Assembly (NCBI GenBank): GCA_002387845.1
Contig: DGLB01000042.1
Coordinates: 54,537-62,406 of the forward strand
Length of the DNA: 7,870 bases
DNA from: Stenotrophomonas maltophilia
GTDB lineage: Bacteria > Pseudomonadota > Gammaproteobacteria > Xanthomonadales > Xanthomonadaceae
Reading direction: 5' to 3'
In this document: positions 1 through 5,668 of the stretch, piece after piece
Layout: every line of letters begins with the position of its first letter
How positions within the stretch are numbered: position 1 is the stretch's first letter
Notes under the pieces: model-generated
Database searches by the model: none
What the model was told of the DNA's origin: nothing
Seen by the model: only the letters and a program-made list of their open reading frames with translations
Translations under genes and position numbers: made by a program

Positions 1-16
1 AAAACATCCATGTTTT
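1..16. repeat. AT-rich palindrome with CATCCATG core
   Basis: The first 16 bases form a perfect inverted repeat: AAAACAT, then CC, then ATGTTTT. As a hairpin it would be a 6-bp stem with a 4-base loop. It is strikingly AT-rich for this window. No T tract follows, so it is not a normal terminator on the plus strand. It shares the central CATCCATG with the palindrome at the right end of the window, which suggests a common family of intergenic repeats. It is cut by the window edge, so its true left limit is unknown. Confidence 0.45.
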
Positions 17-82
17 CTACGGTCCCGGAAGGCCCCCGCCGTTTCCTCAAGACACATCGCGGCGCTTCAGTTCCCCGCTTTG

Positions 83-104
83 GTAGCGCCGGCCGTTGGC
101 CGGC
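83..104 (+). repeat. SMAG-type GTAG-headed stem-loop
   Basis: A GTAG head at 83-86 is followed by one base and a perfect 7-bp stem: GCCGGCC at 88-94, loop GTT, GGCCGGC at 98-104. This is the layout of the SMAG elements known from Stenotrophomonas maltophilia, which are short palindromes with a GTAG terminus scattered between genes. No T tract follows, so it is not a standard terminator, although it could fold in the RNA leading into eda. The family call rests on remembered consensus and not on a search. Confidence 0.75.
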
Positions 105-120
105 CCACGCAATCCCATGA

Positions 121-139
121 GGCCCGGCCATGCCTGGCC
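121..139. repeat. imperfect hairpin just upstream of the eda start
   Basis: GGCC at 121-124 pairs with GGCC at 136-139, and GGC at 126-128 pairs with GCC at 132-134. There is one mismatch (125/135) and the loop is CAT at 129-131. It lies 25 bases before the preferred eda start and 17 bases after the SMAG stem-loop, so two hairpins stand in tandem in the probable leader. Chance is possible in sequence this GC-rich. Confidence 0.3.
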
Positions 140-164
140 CCGCACAATGACGGAACACACTTCA

Positions 165-824
165 ATGACCATTGCCGCACACCAACAACGCGCTGAATCC
201 CTGCTCCACGCTGCCGGCATCCTGCCGGTGGTCACCGTGCATACCCTCGACCAGGCGCGCGCGGTCAGCGCGGCGCTGCTGGAAGGCGGACTGCCGGCGA
301 TCGAACTGACCCTGCGCACGCCGGTGGCGATGGACGCGCTGGCGATGCTCAAGCGCGAACTGCCGGATGTGGTGGTGGGCGCGGGCACGGTGCTGACGGT
401 GGAACAGATGCAGCAGGCGATTGATGCGGGCGCGGATTTCCTGGTGACGCCAGGTACGCCGGCGCACATGGCCGATGCGCTGGCGGCGGCCCCGCTGCCG
501 GTGGTGCCGGGTGCGGCGTCGCCGACGGAACTGCTGGCGCTCTACGCGCGTGGCTTCCGGGTGTGCAAGCTGTTCCCGGCGTCAGCAGTGGGCGGGCTGG
601 CGATGATCAAGGGGCTGGCGGGCCCGATCCCGGACCTGAAGCTGTGCCCGACCGGTGGCATCACGGAAACGACGGCGGCCGAGTACCTGGAGCAGAAGAA
701 TGTGGTCTGCATCGGCGGTTCGTGGATGGTGCCGAACAACTGGATCGCCGACGGCGATTGGGACAAGGTGAAGACCAGCGCTGCGGCGGCCGCGCAGATC
801 GTCAGCCGCGTTCGTACGCGCTAA
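165..824 (+). CDS. eda: 2-dehydro-3-deoxy-6-phosphogluconate (KDPG) aldolase
   Basis: Cytosolic class I aldolase of the Entner-Doudoroff pathway, splitting KDPG into pyruvate and glyceraldehyde-3-phosphate. Family members often also act on 4-hydroxy-2-oxoglutarate or oxaloacetate. From the chosen start it is 219 residues, against 213 in E. coli. The family landmarks are all present: Glu47 and Arg51 in IELTLRT, GAGTVL near 72-77, the Schiff-base Lys135 in VCKLFP, Thr163 in CPTGG, and Ser186 in GGSW. The reading frame runs open back to a TTG at 96 with further ATGs at 117 and 147. The TTG lies inside the SMAG hairpin, and homology begins at about ATG 165, which has a weak ACGGA 8 bases upstream. 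ATG 147 (225 residues) is a fair alternative. In relatives eda follows edd, zwf and glk genes; that side is outside the window. Its stop faces the gacA-like gene 7 bp away. Confidence 0.95.
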   Translation: MTIAAHQQRAESLLHAAGILPVVTVHTLDQARAVSAALLEGGLPAIELTLRTPVAMDALAMLKRELPDVVVGAGTVLTVEQMQQAIDAGADFLVTPGTPAHMADALAAAPLPVVPGAASPTELLALYARGFRVCKLFPASAVGGLAMIKGLAGPIPDLKLCPTGGITETTAAEYLEQKNVVCIGGSWMVPNNWIADGDWDKVKTSAAAAAQIVSRVRTR

Positions 825-831
825 GCGCCGA

Positions 832-1479
832 TCACAGCGTCTGCGCGGGATCCACCAATCCGTACTGGCTCGCCATGCGGGCCAGGGCGATGTTGTCCTG
901 GATGCCCATCTTTTCGAACAGACGTGCCTTGTGCGTGTTGACGGTCTTGGCGCTGAGGCTCAGGCGCTTGGCGATGTCTTCCTGGCGCAGGCCCTGGGTC
1001 AGCAGCAGGGCGACTTCCAGTTCGCGCGGTGACAGGGTGTCGAACGGCGACTGGCTGCCTTCAACGTTGGCCAGGGCGATGTTCTGGGCGATGCTGCTGC
1101 CGAGGTAACGGCGACCCAAGGCGGCGTCGCGCACGGCGCGCAGCAGCTCCTGGGCATCGCAGGCTTTGCCGATGTAGCCAGAGGCACCGGCTTCAAGCAG
1201 GCGCTTGGGCATGGGGCCGTCTTCAAGCACGGACACAATGACGACGCGGGTGCCGTGGTCGCCGCGGATCACCCGTTCGGTGACTTCCATGCCACTGACA
1301 CCCGGCAGGTGCAGGTCACACAGCACGACGTCCGGCCGCAGTTGACGGATGTCCGGCAGCGCGTCCTCGCCGGACTCGGCTTCGCCGACCACTTCGATGT
1401 CGGTCTCATTGGACAGAATCATCTTCATGCCGGTTCGCACCAGCGCGTGATCGTCCACCAGATACACTCGAATCGTCAT
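832..1479 (-). CDS. gacA: GacA/UvrY-type NarL-family response regulator
   Basis: Two-component response regulator of 215 residues. The receiver domain (about 3-120) has the acidic pair Asp9-Asp10, the phosphoacceptor Asp55 (VVLCDLHLPG), the switch residue Ser83 and Lys105 (GYIGKA). The LuxR/NarL helix-turn-helix (about 146-207) starts SPFDTLSPRELEVALL and carries LSAKTVNTHKARLFEKM, very like GacA/UvrY. In gammaproteobacteria this subfamily is usually phosphorylated by a GacS/BarA hybrid kinase and turns on rsm/csr small RNAs that titrate RsmA/CsrA, affecting virulence, biofilm and metabolism. No kinase or uvrC gene adjoins it here, though uvrC commonly follows gacA/uvrY. The start is supported by AAGGG (1487-1491) with a 7-base spacer and by a promoter candidate upstream. 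The NarL-type call is certain; GacA orthology is likely but not proved. Confidence 0.85.
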   Translation of the reverse strand: MTIRVYLVDDHALVRTGMKMILSNETDIEVVGEAESGEDALPDIRQLRPDVVLCDLHLPGVSGMEVTERVIRGDHGTRVVIVSVLEDGPMPKRLLEAGASGYIGKACDAQELLRAVRDAALGRRYLGSSIAQNIALANVEGSQSPFDTLSPRELEVALLLTQGLRQEDIAKRLSLSAKTVNTHKARLFEKMGIQDNIALARMASQYGLVDPAQTL

Positions 1480-1514
1480 CTACGCACCCTTGTTCATCTA
1501 CTGCGTTCGGGGCA

Positions 1515-1543
1515 AGCCTAGCCGCGCGATATTGCGATAACAA
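1515..1543 (-). promoter_or_regulatory. candidate sigma-70 promoter of the gacA-like gene
   Basis: On the minus strand TTGTTA (1538-1543) and TAGGCT (1515-1520) are separated by exactly 17 bp. This would start transcription near 1508, giving a leader of about 30 bases that includes the AAGGG ribosome-binding site. The spacer contains two TATCGC direct repeats (minus strand) separated by AA, which could be an operator or chance. The stretch is AT-rich compared with its surroundings. Confidence 0.5.
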
Positions 1544-1608
1544 GGAAACAGGCTCCCCGCCCGCACCCGCCTGAGCTCACCACACATCCCCTTGCAACGT
1601 CTGCGCCA

Positions 1609-1680
1609 CTAAGCCTTGCGGCGCTCGCGCGACGCTCGAACCAGGGCCCTCACAGCGTGTGAAATCGGCCCCTTCTTCAT
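1609..1680 (-). CDS. possible 23-residue basic small protein overlapping the PAP2 stop
   Basis: The ATG at 1678-1680 overlaps the TGA of the PAP2 gene (1677-1679) in an ATGA arrangement typical of translational coupling. The ORF runs 23 codons to a TAG at 1609-1611. The peptide begins MKKGPISHAV and ends RASRERRKA; about a third of its residues are Lys or Arg and no membrane segment is visible. GGAAAC just upstream could serve weakly as a ribosome-binding site. I recognise no family. Random short ORFs are common in GC-rich DNA, so this is a candidate only. The 129 bases from 1480 to 1608 hold only the promoter described above and no other clear gene. Confidence 0.25.
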   Translation of the reverse strand: MKKGPISHAVRALVRASRERRKA

Positions 1681-2420
1681 GCCGTTTCCGGCCCACCCGC
1701 TCCCCGGGTGGAACCCTGCCGCCGACGCCAGGGATGGCGGCGGCGGAACATCACCAGAAAGCACCCTACCACCCAAACCAGTGCGGCACACCATCCGCCG
1801 AGAATGTCAGAGGGGTAATGCACGCCGAGATAGACCCGGGAGAGGCTGACCAGGCCGGCAAACACCAGCCCGGCCACCAGCACCGGCCAGCGCCAGCGGG
1901 TATTCCAGGCCAGCAGGATGACCACGGCGGCCAAGGTGGCCGAGCCCATGGCATGGCCGCTGGGGAAGCTGTAGGTGCTCTCCGGGGCGATCGATTCCCA
2001 CAGGCTGGGGCGGTCGCGCTGGAAGAACTGCTTGCTGCCCAGGTTGAGCAGCGCCGAGCCGGCAAAGCTGATCGCGGCAAAGGCGGCTTCGCGCCAGCGT
2101 CGGAACCCCAGCAGGGCCAGCACGATCAGGATGTCGCCGGGGATCACGCCCCACTGGTAGCCGATCTTCGAAATGAATACGAAGAACGCGTCCAGCCACG
2201 GGGTGGATACGGCGTGCATTTTCCACAGCAGTGGCGCATCGAAGTGGAATTCCTCGAATTCATGCACTTCATCGGCCAGTTCCACGAACGCCGCCAGCGG
2301 CAGCAGCACGCCGACGAACAGCAGCACGAACCGCCACGCATTGTGGGCCAGCCAGTGGCGCACACCGGACGCCGCTTCCGGCGTGCCCAGAACGGGGGGC
2401 TTATCCTGCGCTTCGGACAT
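1677..2420 (-). CDS. PAP2-family membrane phosphatase
   Basis: Integral membrane phosphatase of 247 residues from the type 2 phosphatidic acid phosphatase superfamily. All three signature motifs are intact: KxxxxxxRP at Lys130-Pro138, PSGH at 153-156, and SRxxxxxHxxxD at Ser194-Asp205 with His201. Hydrophobic segments lie near 31-47, 73-87, 95-106, 112-127, 159-172, 178-192 and 207-224, and the C-terminus is strongly basic (RRRHPWRRRQ). Family members dephosphorylate lipid phosphates such as undecaprenyl diphosphate, phosphatidylglycerophosphate or lipid A. The substrate cannot be read from the sequence. A role on isoprenoid diphosphates would fit its place after ispG, but this is inference. 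Its ATG lies 20 bp inside the end of ispG and no clear ribosome-binding site is present, so it is probably translated by coupling within an ispG operon. Confidence 0.9.
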   Translation of the reverse strand: MSEAQDKPPVLGTPEAASGVRHWLAHNAWRFVLLFVGVLLPLAAFVELADEVHEFEEFHFDAPLLWKMHAVSTPWLDAFFVFISKIGYQWGVIPGDILIVLALLGFRRWREAAFAAISFAGSALLNLGSKQFFQRDRPSLWESIAPESTYSFPSGHAMGSATLAAVVILLAWNTRWRWPVLVAGLVFAGLVSLSRVYLGVHYPSDILGGWCAALVWVVGCFLVMFRRRHPWRRRQGSTRGAGGPETA

Positions 2421-3666
2421 AGGTGCGTTCGACGTACTCGTCGATCAGGGTCACGAAGTCCTGGGCGATGTTCTCGCCGCGCAGGGTGACCGACTTCTCA
2501 CCGTCCACGAACACCGGGGCCGACGGTGCTTCACCGGTGCCGGGCAGCGAGATGCCGATGTTGGCGTGGCGCGATTCGCCGGGGCCATTCACCACGCAGC
2601 CCATCACCGCGAGGGTCATGTTCTCTGCGCCGGGGTGATGGACCTTCCACAGCGGCATCTTTTCGCGCACGTGGTTCTGCACCACCTTGGCCAGTTCCTG
2701 GAAGAACTCCGAGGTGGTACGGCCACACCCGGGGCATGCGGTGACCAGCGGGGTGAAGGCGCGCTGCCCGGTGGTCTGCAGCAGTTCCTGCGCGACGATC
2801 ACTTCCTGGGTGCGCGACTGCCCGGGCTCGGGGGTCAACGAGATGCGGATGGTGTCGCCGATGCCTTCCTGCAGCAGCACCGCCAGCGCCGCCGAGGAGG
2901 CGACGATGCCCTTGCTGCCGATGCCCGCTTCGGTCAGGCCCAGGTGCAGGGCGAAATCCGAACGCTGGGCCAGGTCGCGGTACACCGCGATCAGTTCCTG
3001 CACGCCACTGACCTTGGCCGACAGCACGATGCGGTCGCGCGGCAGGCCGAGGTCGACCGCGGTGTTGGCCGAATCCAGCGCCGAACGGATCAGCGCCTCG
3101 CGCAGCACGCGGCCGGCGTCCCAGGGCTTTTCGCGTTCGTTGTTCTCGTCCATCAGACGCGCCGCCAGCGACTGGTCCAGCGAGCCCCAGTTGGCTCCGA
3201 TCCGCACCGGCTTGTTGTAGCGGATCGCGAACTCGATCAACTGCGCGAACTGGGTGTCCTTCTTCTTGCCGAAGCCGACGTTGCCCGGGTTGATGCGGTA
3301 CTTGGCCAGGGCCTCGGCGCAGGCCGGTTCCTGGGTCACCAGCTGGTGGCCGTTGTAATGGAAGTCGCCGATCAGTGGCACATCGATGCCCATCATCTGC
3401 AGCTTTTCCACGATGCGCGGAATGGCGGCTGCCGACTCGGGATTGTTGACGGTCAGCCGCACCATCTCCGAACCGGCCCGCCACAGCTCGGCGACCTGCT
3501 TCACGCTGGAGGCCACGTCGGCGGTGTCGGTGTTGGTCATCGACTGCACCACCACCGGGCGGCCCCCACCCACGACGACCCCGCCGATGGACACGGCCTG
3601 GGTCTGGCGGCGGGTCCAGACGGTGGAATCGGAAGGTTCGGTCGGTTTTGAGACGGCGTCGTGCAT
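2401..3666 (-). CDS. ispG: 4-hydroxy-3-methylbut-2-enyl diphosphate synthase
   Basis: Cytosolic [4Fe-4S] enzyme (also gcpE) of the MEP isoprenoid pathway. It reductively converts 2-C-methyl-D-erythritol 2,4-cyclodiphosphate to HMBPP, using flavodoxin or ferredoxin electrons. The 421 residues include the N-terminal VVVQSMTNTDTADV block (38-51), RINPGN (124-129), GLTEAG (243-248), EGIGDTIRISL (267-277), and the cluster ligands Cys311 and Cys314 (CPGC) and Cys357 with Glu364 in GCVVNGPGE. It is about 50 residues longer than E. coli IspG, with extra segments around 171-187 and 334-348, resembling the longer alphaproteobacterial form. The frame is open upstream to 3951, but that part overlaps regB antisense. 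ATG 3664-3666 is chosen because homology begins there. The PAP2 gene overlaps its 3' end. Confidence 0.97.
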   Translation of the reverse strand: MHDAVSKPTEPSDSTVWTRRQTQAVSIGGVVVGGGRPVVVQSMTNTDTADVASSVKQVAELWRAGSEMVRLTVNNPESAAAIPRIVEKLQMMGIDVPLIGDFHYNGHQLVTQEPACAEALAKYRINPGNVGFGKKKDTQFAQLIEFAIRYNKPVRIGANWGSLDQSLAARLMDENNEREKPWDAGRVLREALIRSALDSANTAVDLGLPRDRIVLSAKVSGVQELIAVYRDLAQRSDFALHLGLTEAGIGSKGIVASSAALAVLLQEGIGDTIRISLTPEPGQSRTQEVIVAQELLQTTGQRAFTPLVTACPGCGRTTSEFFQELAKVVQNHVREKMPLWKVHHPGAENMTLAVMGCVVNGPGESRHANIGISLPGTGEAPSAPVFVDGEKSVTLRGENIAQDFVTLIDEYVERTYVRSAG

Positions 3667-3671
3667 GCCCC

Positions 3672-3677
3672 ATTTTA
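3672..3677 (-). promoter_or_regulatory. candidate -10 element of ispG (near-leaderless)
   Basis: Minus-strand TAAAAT ends only 5 bases before the ispG ATG (3666), so transcription from it would begin at or next to the start codon. No good -35 hexamer is seen at 16-18 bp. The GGGG just before the ATG is too close to act as a ribosome-binding site. Leaderless mRNAs occur in Xanthomonadaceae, but this site is inferred only from its position and hexamer. Confidence 0.35.
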
Positions 3678-3776
3678 CGCTCTGCCACGGCGCAATGGCG
3701 CACTCCCATTCATCCGTCGGCGGGCATCCCGGGGCGATGCGGCCGATTGTCGCAGGCGGTGCGGCGCGCCAGCGCA

Positions 3777-3782
3777 TACGAT
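3777..3782 (+). promoter_or_regulatory. candidate -10 element of regB-regA
   Basis: TACGAT lies 8 bases before the regB ATG (3791), which would give a transcript with almost no leader. No ribosome-binding site is evident before regB apart from a weak GGG. A TTGTCG at 3747-3752 is too far away (24-bp spacer) to be a normal -35 partner, so an activator or another start may be involved. The 124-bp gap must hold promoters for both divergent units. Confidence 0.25.
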
Positions 3783-3790
3783 GGGCACAC

Positions 3791-5020
3791 ATGACCGGTA
3801 CCGACGCCCCCTTCCTACGCACCCTGTGCAGCCTGCGCTGGCTGGCCGTGGCCGGCCAGGCCGCCACCATCCTGGTCGCGACCTGGGTGCTGGGGCTGGA
3901 ACTGCCGCAGAAGCCGCTGTGGGCCGGCGTGGTCGCGCTGGCCCTGTTCAATGTCTACGCCCAGCTGCGGGTCCGCGACGAGGACAACACGGCACCGGCG
4001 ACCGCGTTCTGCCACATCCTGGTGGACGTGACCGTGCTGACCTGGATGGTGGGCTGGAGCGGTGGCGTGGCCAATCCGTTCGGCTCGCTGTTCCTGATCC
4101 TGATCGCGCTGGCGGCGCTGGCCCTGCCCGCCCGCTGGACCCTGGCGGTGGCGGCAGCCTGCCTGATCGGCTACGCGGTCAGCGGCGTGTTCGGACTGCC
4201 GTTGCCGGACGGCTATTTCAGCGCGATGGACCTGCACCAGTGGGGCGTGGTGGCCAACTTCCTGCTGTCGGCCGCCGTCGTGCTCGCCTTCTCCACCCGC
4301 CTGGCGATCGCGCTGCGTCGGCGCGAACACGAACTTTCGCTGCTGCGCGAGCGCTTCGTGCGCAACGAGGGCATCGTGGCGCTGGCCACCCATGCCGCTT
4401 CAGTCGCGCATGAGCTGAACACGCCGCTGGCGACCATGACCCTGCTGGCGGACGACATCGCCGAGCAGAGCGACAACGCCGAAGTCCGCGAGGATGTGGA
4501 CACCCTGCGCGAGCTGCTGGTGCAATGCCGCGAGCGGGTGCTTGCACTGGCCCGCCCGGCCGCCGGCCAGCACCCGGGCCGTGACACCGTGACCCTGCCG
4601 CAGGTGCTGGAGCAGTGGCGGCTGGTGCGCCCGACCATCACCCTGGTGCGCAACGACGATGCACCGCTGCAGCTGCCGCTGGACCCGGGCATTGGCCATC
4701 TGCTGATGGTGCTGCTGAACAACGCGGCCGATGCCGGCGAGCAGGCACAGCGGCCGCAGGTGGACCTGAGCCTGCGCATTGAAGGCGATGACCTGATTGG
4801 CGAGGTACGCGACTACGGACGCGGCTTCGACGCGCGCCAGGCGGTGTTGCCCGGCACCCTGTTCAACAGCGGCAAAACCCAGGGCATGGGCGTGGGCCTG
4901 GCCCTTTCCCATGCCACCATCGAGCGCCTGGACGGCGAGCTGTGGATGCGACCGGCCAATGGGGCCGGCACCCGCGTCGGCTTCCGCCTGCCCCTGGCCG
5001 CCCAGGAGACTTCAGCATGA
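3791..5020 (+). CDS. regB: RegB/RoxS-type redox-sensing histidine kinase
   Basis: Membrane sensor kinase of 409 residues, the partner of the next gene. The N-terminal half has about six hydrophobic segments (near 14-34, 43-58, 73-89, 98-113, 116-136, 151-171). The short loop after the third holds GGVANPF (91-97), matching the GGxxNPF motif that RegB homologs use to sense the ubiquinone pool. The H-box THAASVAHELNTPLATM carries the phosphorylated His207. Cys246 in LVQCRERV lies where RegB has its redox-active cysteine. The ATPase part has an N-box (Asn310-Asn311), a G1 box DYGRG (341-345) and a G2 box GMGVGL (365-370). ATG 3791 is chosen because the longer open frame would run antisense through the start of ispG. 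Its stop overlaps the regA start (ATGA). The RegB/PrrB/ActS/RoxS family call is firm; the targets are unknown. Confidence 0.9.
   Translation: MTGTDAPFLRTLCSLRWLAVAGQAATILVATWVLGLELPQKPLWAGVVALALFNVYAQLRVRDEDNTAPATAFCHILVDVTVLTWMVGWSGGVANPFGSLFLILIALAALALPARWTLAVAAACLIGYAVSGVFGLPLPDGYFSAMDLHQWGVVANFLLSAAVVLAFSTRLAIALRRREHELSLLRERFVRNEGIVALATHAASVAHELNTPLATMTLLADDIAEQSDNAEVREDVDTLRELLVQCRERVLALARPAAGQHPGRDTVTLPQVLEQWRLVRPTITLVRNDDAPLQLPLDPGIGHLLMVLLNNAADAGEQAQRPQVDLSLRIEGDDLIGEVRDYGRGFDARQAVLPGTLFNSGKTQGMGVGLALSHATIERLDGELWMRPANGAGTRVGFRLPLAAQETSA
5004..5008 (+). promoter_or_regulatory. ribosome-binding site of regA
   Basis: AGGAG within the end of regB lies 8 bases before the ATG at 5017. Together with the ATGA overlap it fixes the regA start over the upstream in-frame start at 4942. 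Confidence 0.8.
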
Positions 5021-5592
5021 CCTCCCCCACCCTCCCCGCCACCCACGGCCTGCTGGTCGATGACGACGACCTGTACCTGCGCACGCTGCAGCGCAGCCTG
5101 GCCCGCAAGGGACTGGAAACGATGATTGCCAGCGACATCGCGTCGGCCCTGGTGCTGGCCCGCCAGCAGCCGCCGGCGTTCGCGCTGATCGACCTGAAAC
5201 TGGGTTCCGAATCCGGGCTGGCGTTGATCCAGCCGCTGCGTGCGCTGCGCGAGGACATGCGCATTCTGCTGGTCACCGGGTATGCCAGCATTGCCACCGC
5301 AGTGGAAGCGATCAAACTGGGTGCGGACGACTACCTGCCCAAGCCGGCCACGGTGCCGATGATCCTGCGCGCGCTGGGCGAGGAGGATGATGGCCCGGCC
5401 GATGACGGCGAAATGGAACCGCCGGACGCGATGACCCCGATCAGCCGCCTGCAGTGGGAGCATATCCAGCAGGCGATGCATGAAACCGGCGGCAATGTCT
5501 CGGCGGCGGCACGGTTGCTCGGCATGCACCGGCGTTCGTTGCAGCGCAAGCTGGCCAAGCGGCCCAGCCCCGAGCGCGACCCGTCGCGCTGA
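5017..5592 (+). CDS. regA: RegA/RoxR-type response regulator with Fis-like HTH
   Basis: DNA-binding response regulator of 191 residues, the output partner of the kinase gene it overlaps by 4 bp. The receiver domain (about 10-120) has acidic residues 15-18, the phosphoacceptor Asp59 (ALIDLKLG), Thr87 and Lys109 (YLPKP). The C-terminal Fis-type helix-turn-helix (about 145-182) contains LQWEHIQQAMHETGGNVSAA and LLGMHRRSLQRKLAKR, diagnostic of RegA/PrrA/ActR/RoxR. These regulators control respiration, terminal oxidases and other redox-linked functions in proteobacteria. The linker (about 121-141) is acidic (GEEDDGPADDGEMEPPDAMTP) and lacks the run of four prolines typical of RegA. In Pseudomonas the equivalent pair is called RoxSR, so roxR is an equally good symbol. 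Regulon and autoregulation cannot be read here. Confidence 0.92.
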   Translation: MTSPTLPATHGLLVDDDDLYLRTLQRSLARKGLETMIASDIASALVLARQQPPAFALIDLKLGSESGLALIQPLRALREDMRILLVTGYASIATAVEAIKLGADDYLPKPATVPMILRALGEEDDGPADDGEMEPPDAMTPISRLQWEHIQQAMHETGGNVSAAARLLGMHRRSLQRKLAKRPSPERDPSR

Positions 5593-5613
5593 CGCGAATG
5601 CGCCGACGCCTTG

Positions 5614-5636
5614 GTAGCGTCGGTCGACAGACGACG
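5614..5636 (+). repeat. SMAG-type GTAG-headed stem-loop
   Basis: A GTAG head (5614-5617) is followed by a stem in which CGTC (5618-5621) pairs with GACG (5633-5636) and GTC (5623-5625) with GAC (5630-5632). G5622 is bulged and the loop is GACA. The layout matches the copy before eda (83-104), with a different stem sequence, as expected for SMAG subfamilies. It lies 21 bases after the regA stop and abuts a second, perfect hairpin. Confidence 0.6.
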
Positions 5637-5658
5637 GCCGTGGAATTCTCCACGGCCG
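5635..5658. repeat. perfect 10-bp hairpin after regA
   Basis: CGGCCGTGGA (5635-5644) and TCCACGGCCG (5649-5658) are perfect reverse complements around an ATTC loop. This is the strongest short hairpin seen in the window. After it the plus strand is A-rich, not T-rich, so it is not a standard Rho-independent terminator for regA. It could still protect the mRNA 3' end or help stop transcription from either side. Its first two bases are shared with the SMAG stem, so the two folds compete slightly. Confidence 0.6.
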
Positions 5659-5668
5659 GTAACGCATG

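Noticed and set aside
96..164. N-terminal extension of eda from the TTG at 96
   Set aside because: The TTG lies inside a SMAG hairpin, the extension has no aldolase homology, and length from 165 matches the family.
818..840. Shared terminator between eda and the gacA-like gene
   Set aside because: Only a 4-bp GCGC stem around the eda stop is visible, with no T run on either strand.
1610..1660. Hairpin terminator after the PAP2 gene
   Set aside because: The GCGCTCGCGCGACGC stretch pairs poorly and no U tract follows on the minus strand.
2173..3651. 492-codon plus-strand ORF opposite ispG
   Set aside because: Antisense shadow of ispG and the start of the PAP2 gene; no domain and biased composition.
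3386..3790. N-terminal extension of the kinase from 3386
   Set aside because: It runs antisense through the start of ispG and has no sensor-kinase features; the family starts near 3791.
3667..3951. N-terminal extension of ispG to position 3951
   Set aside because: It overlaps regB antisense; IspG homology starts at ATG 3664-3666.
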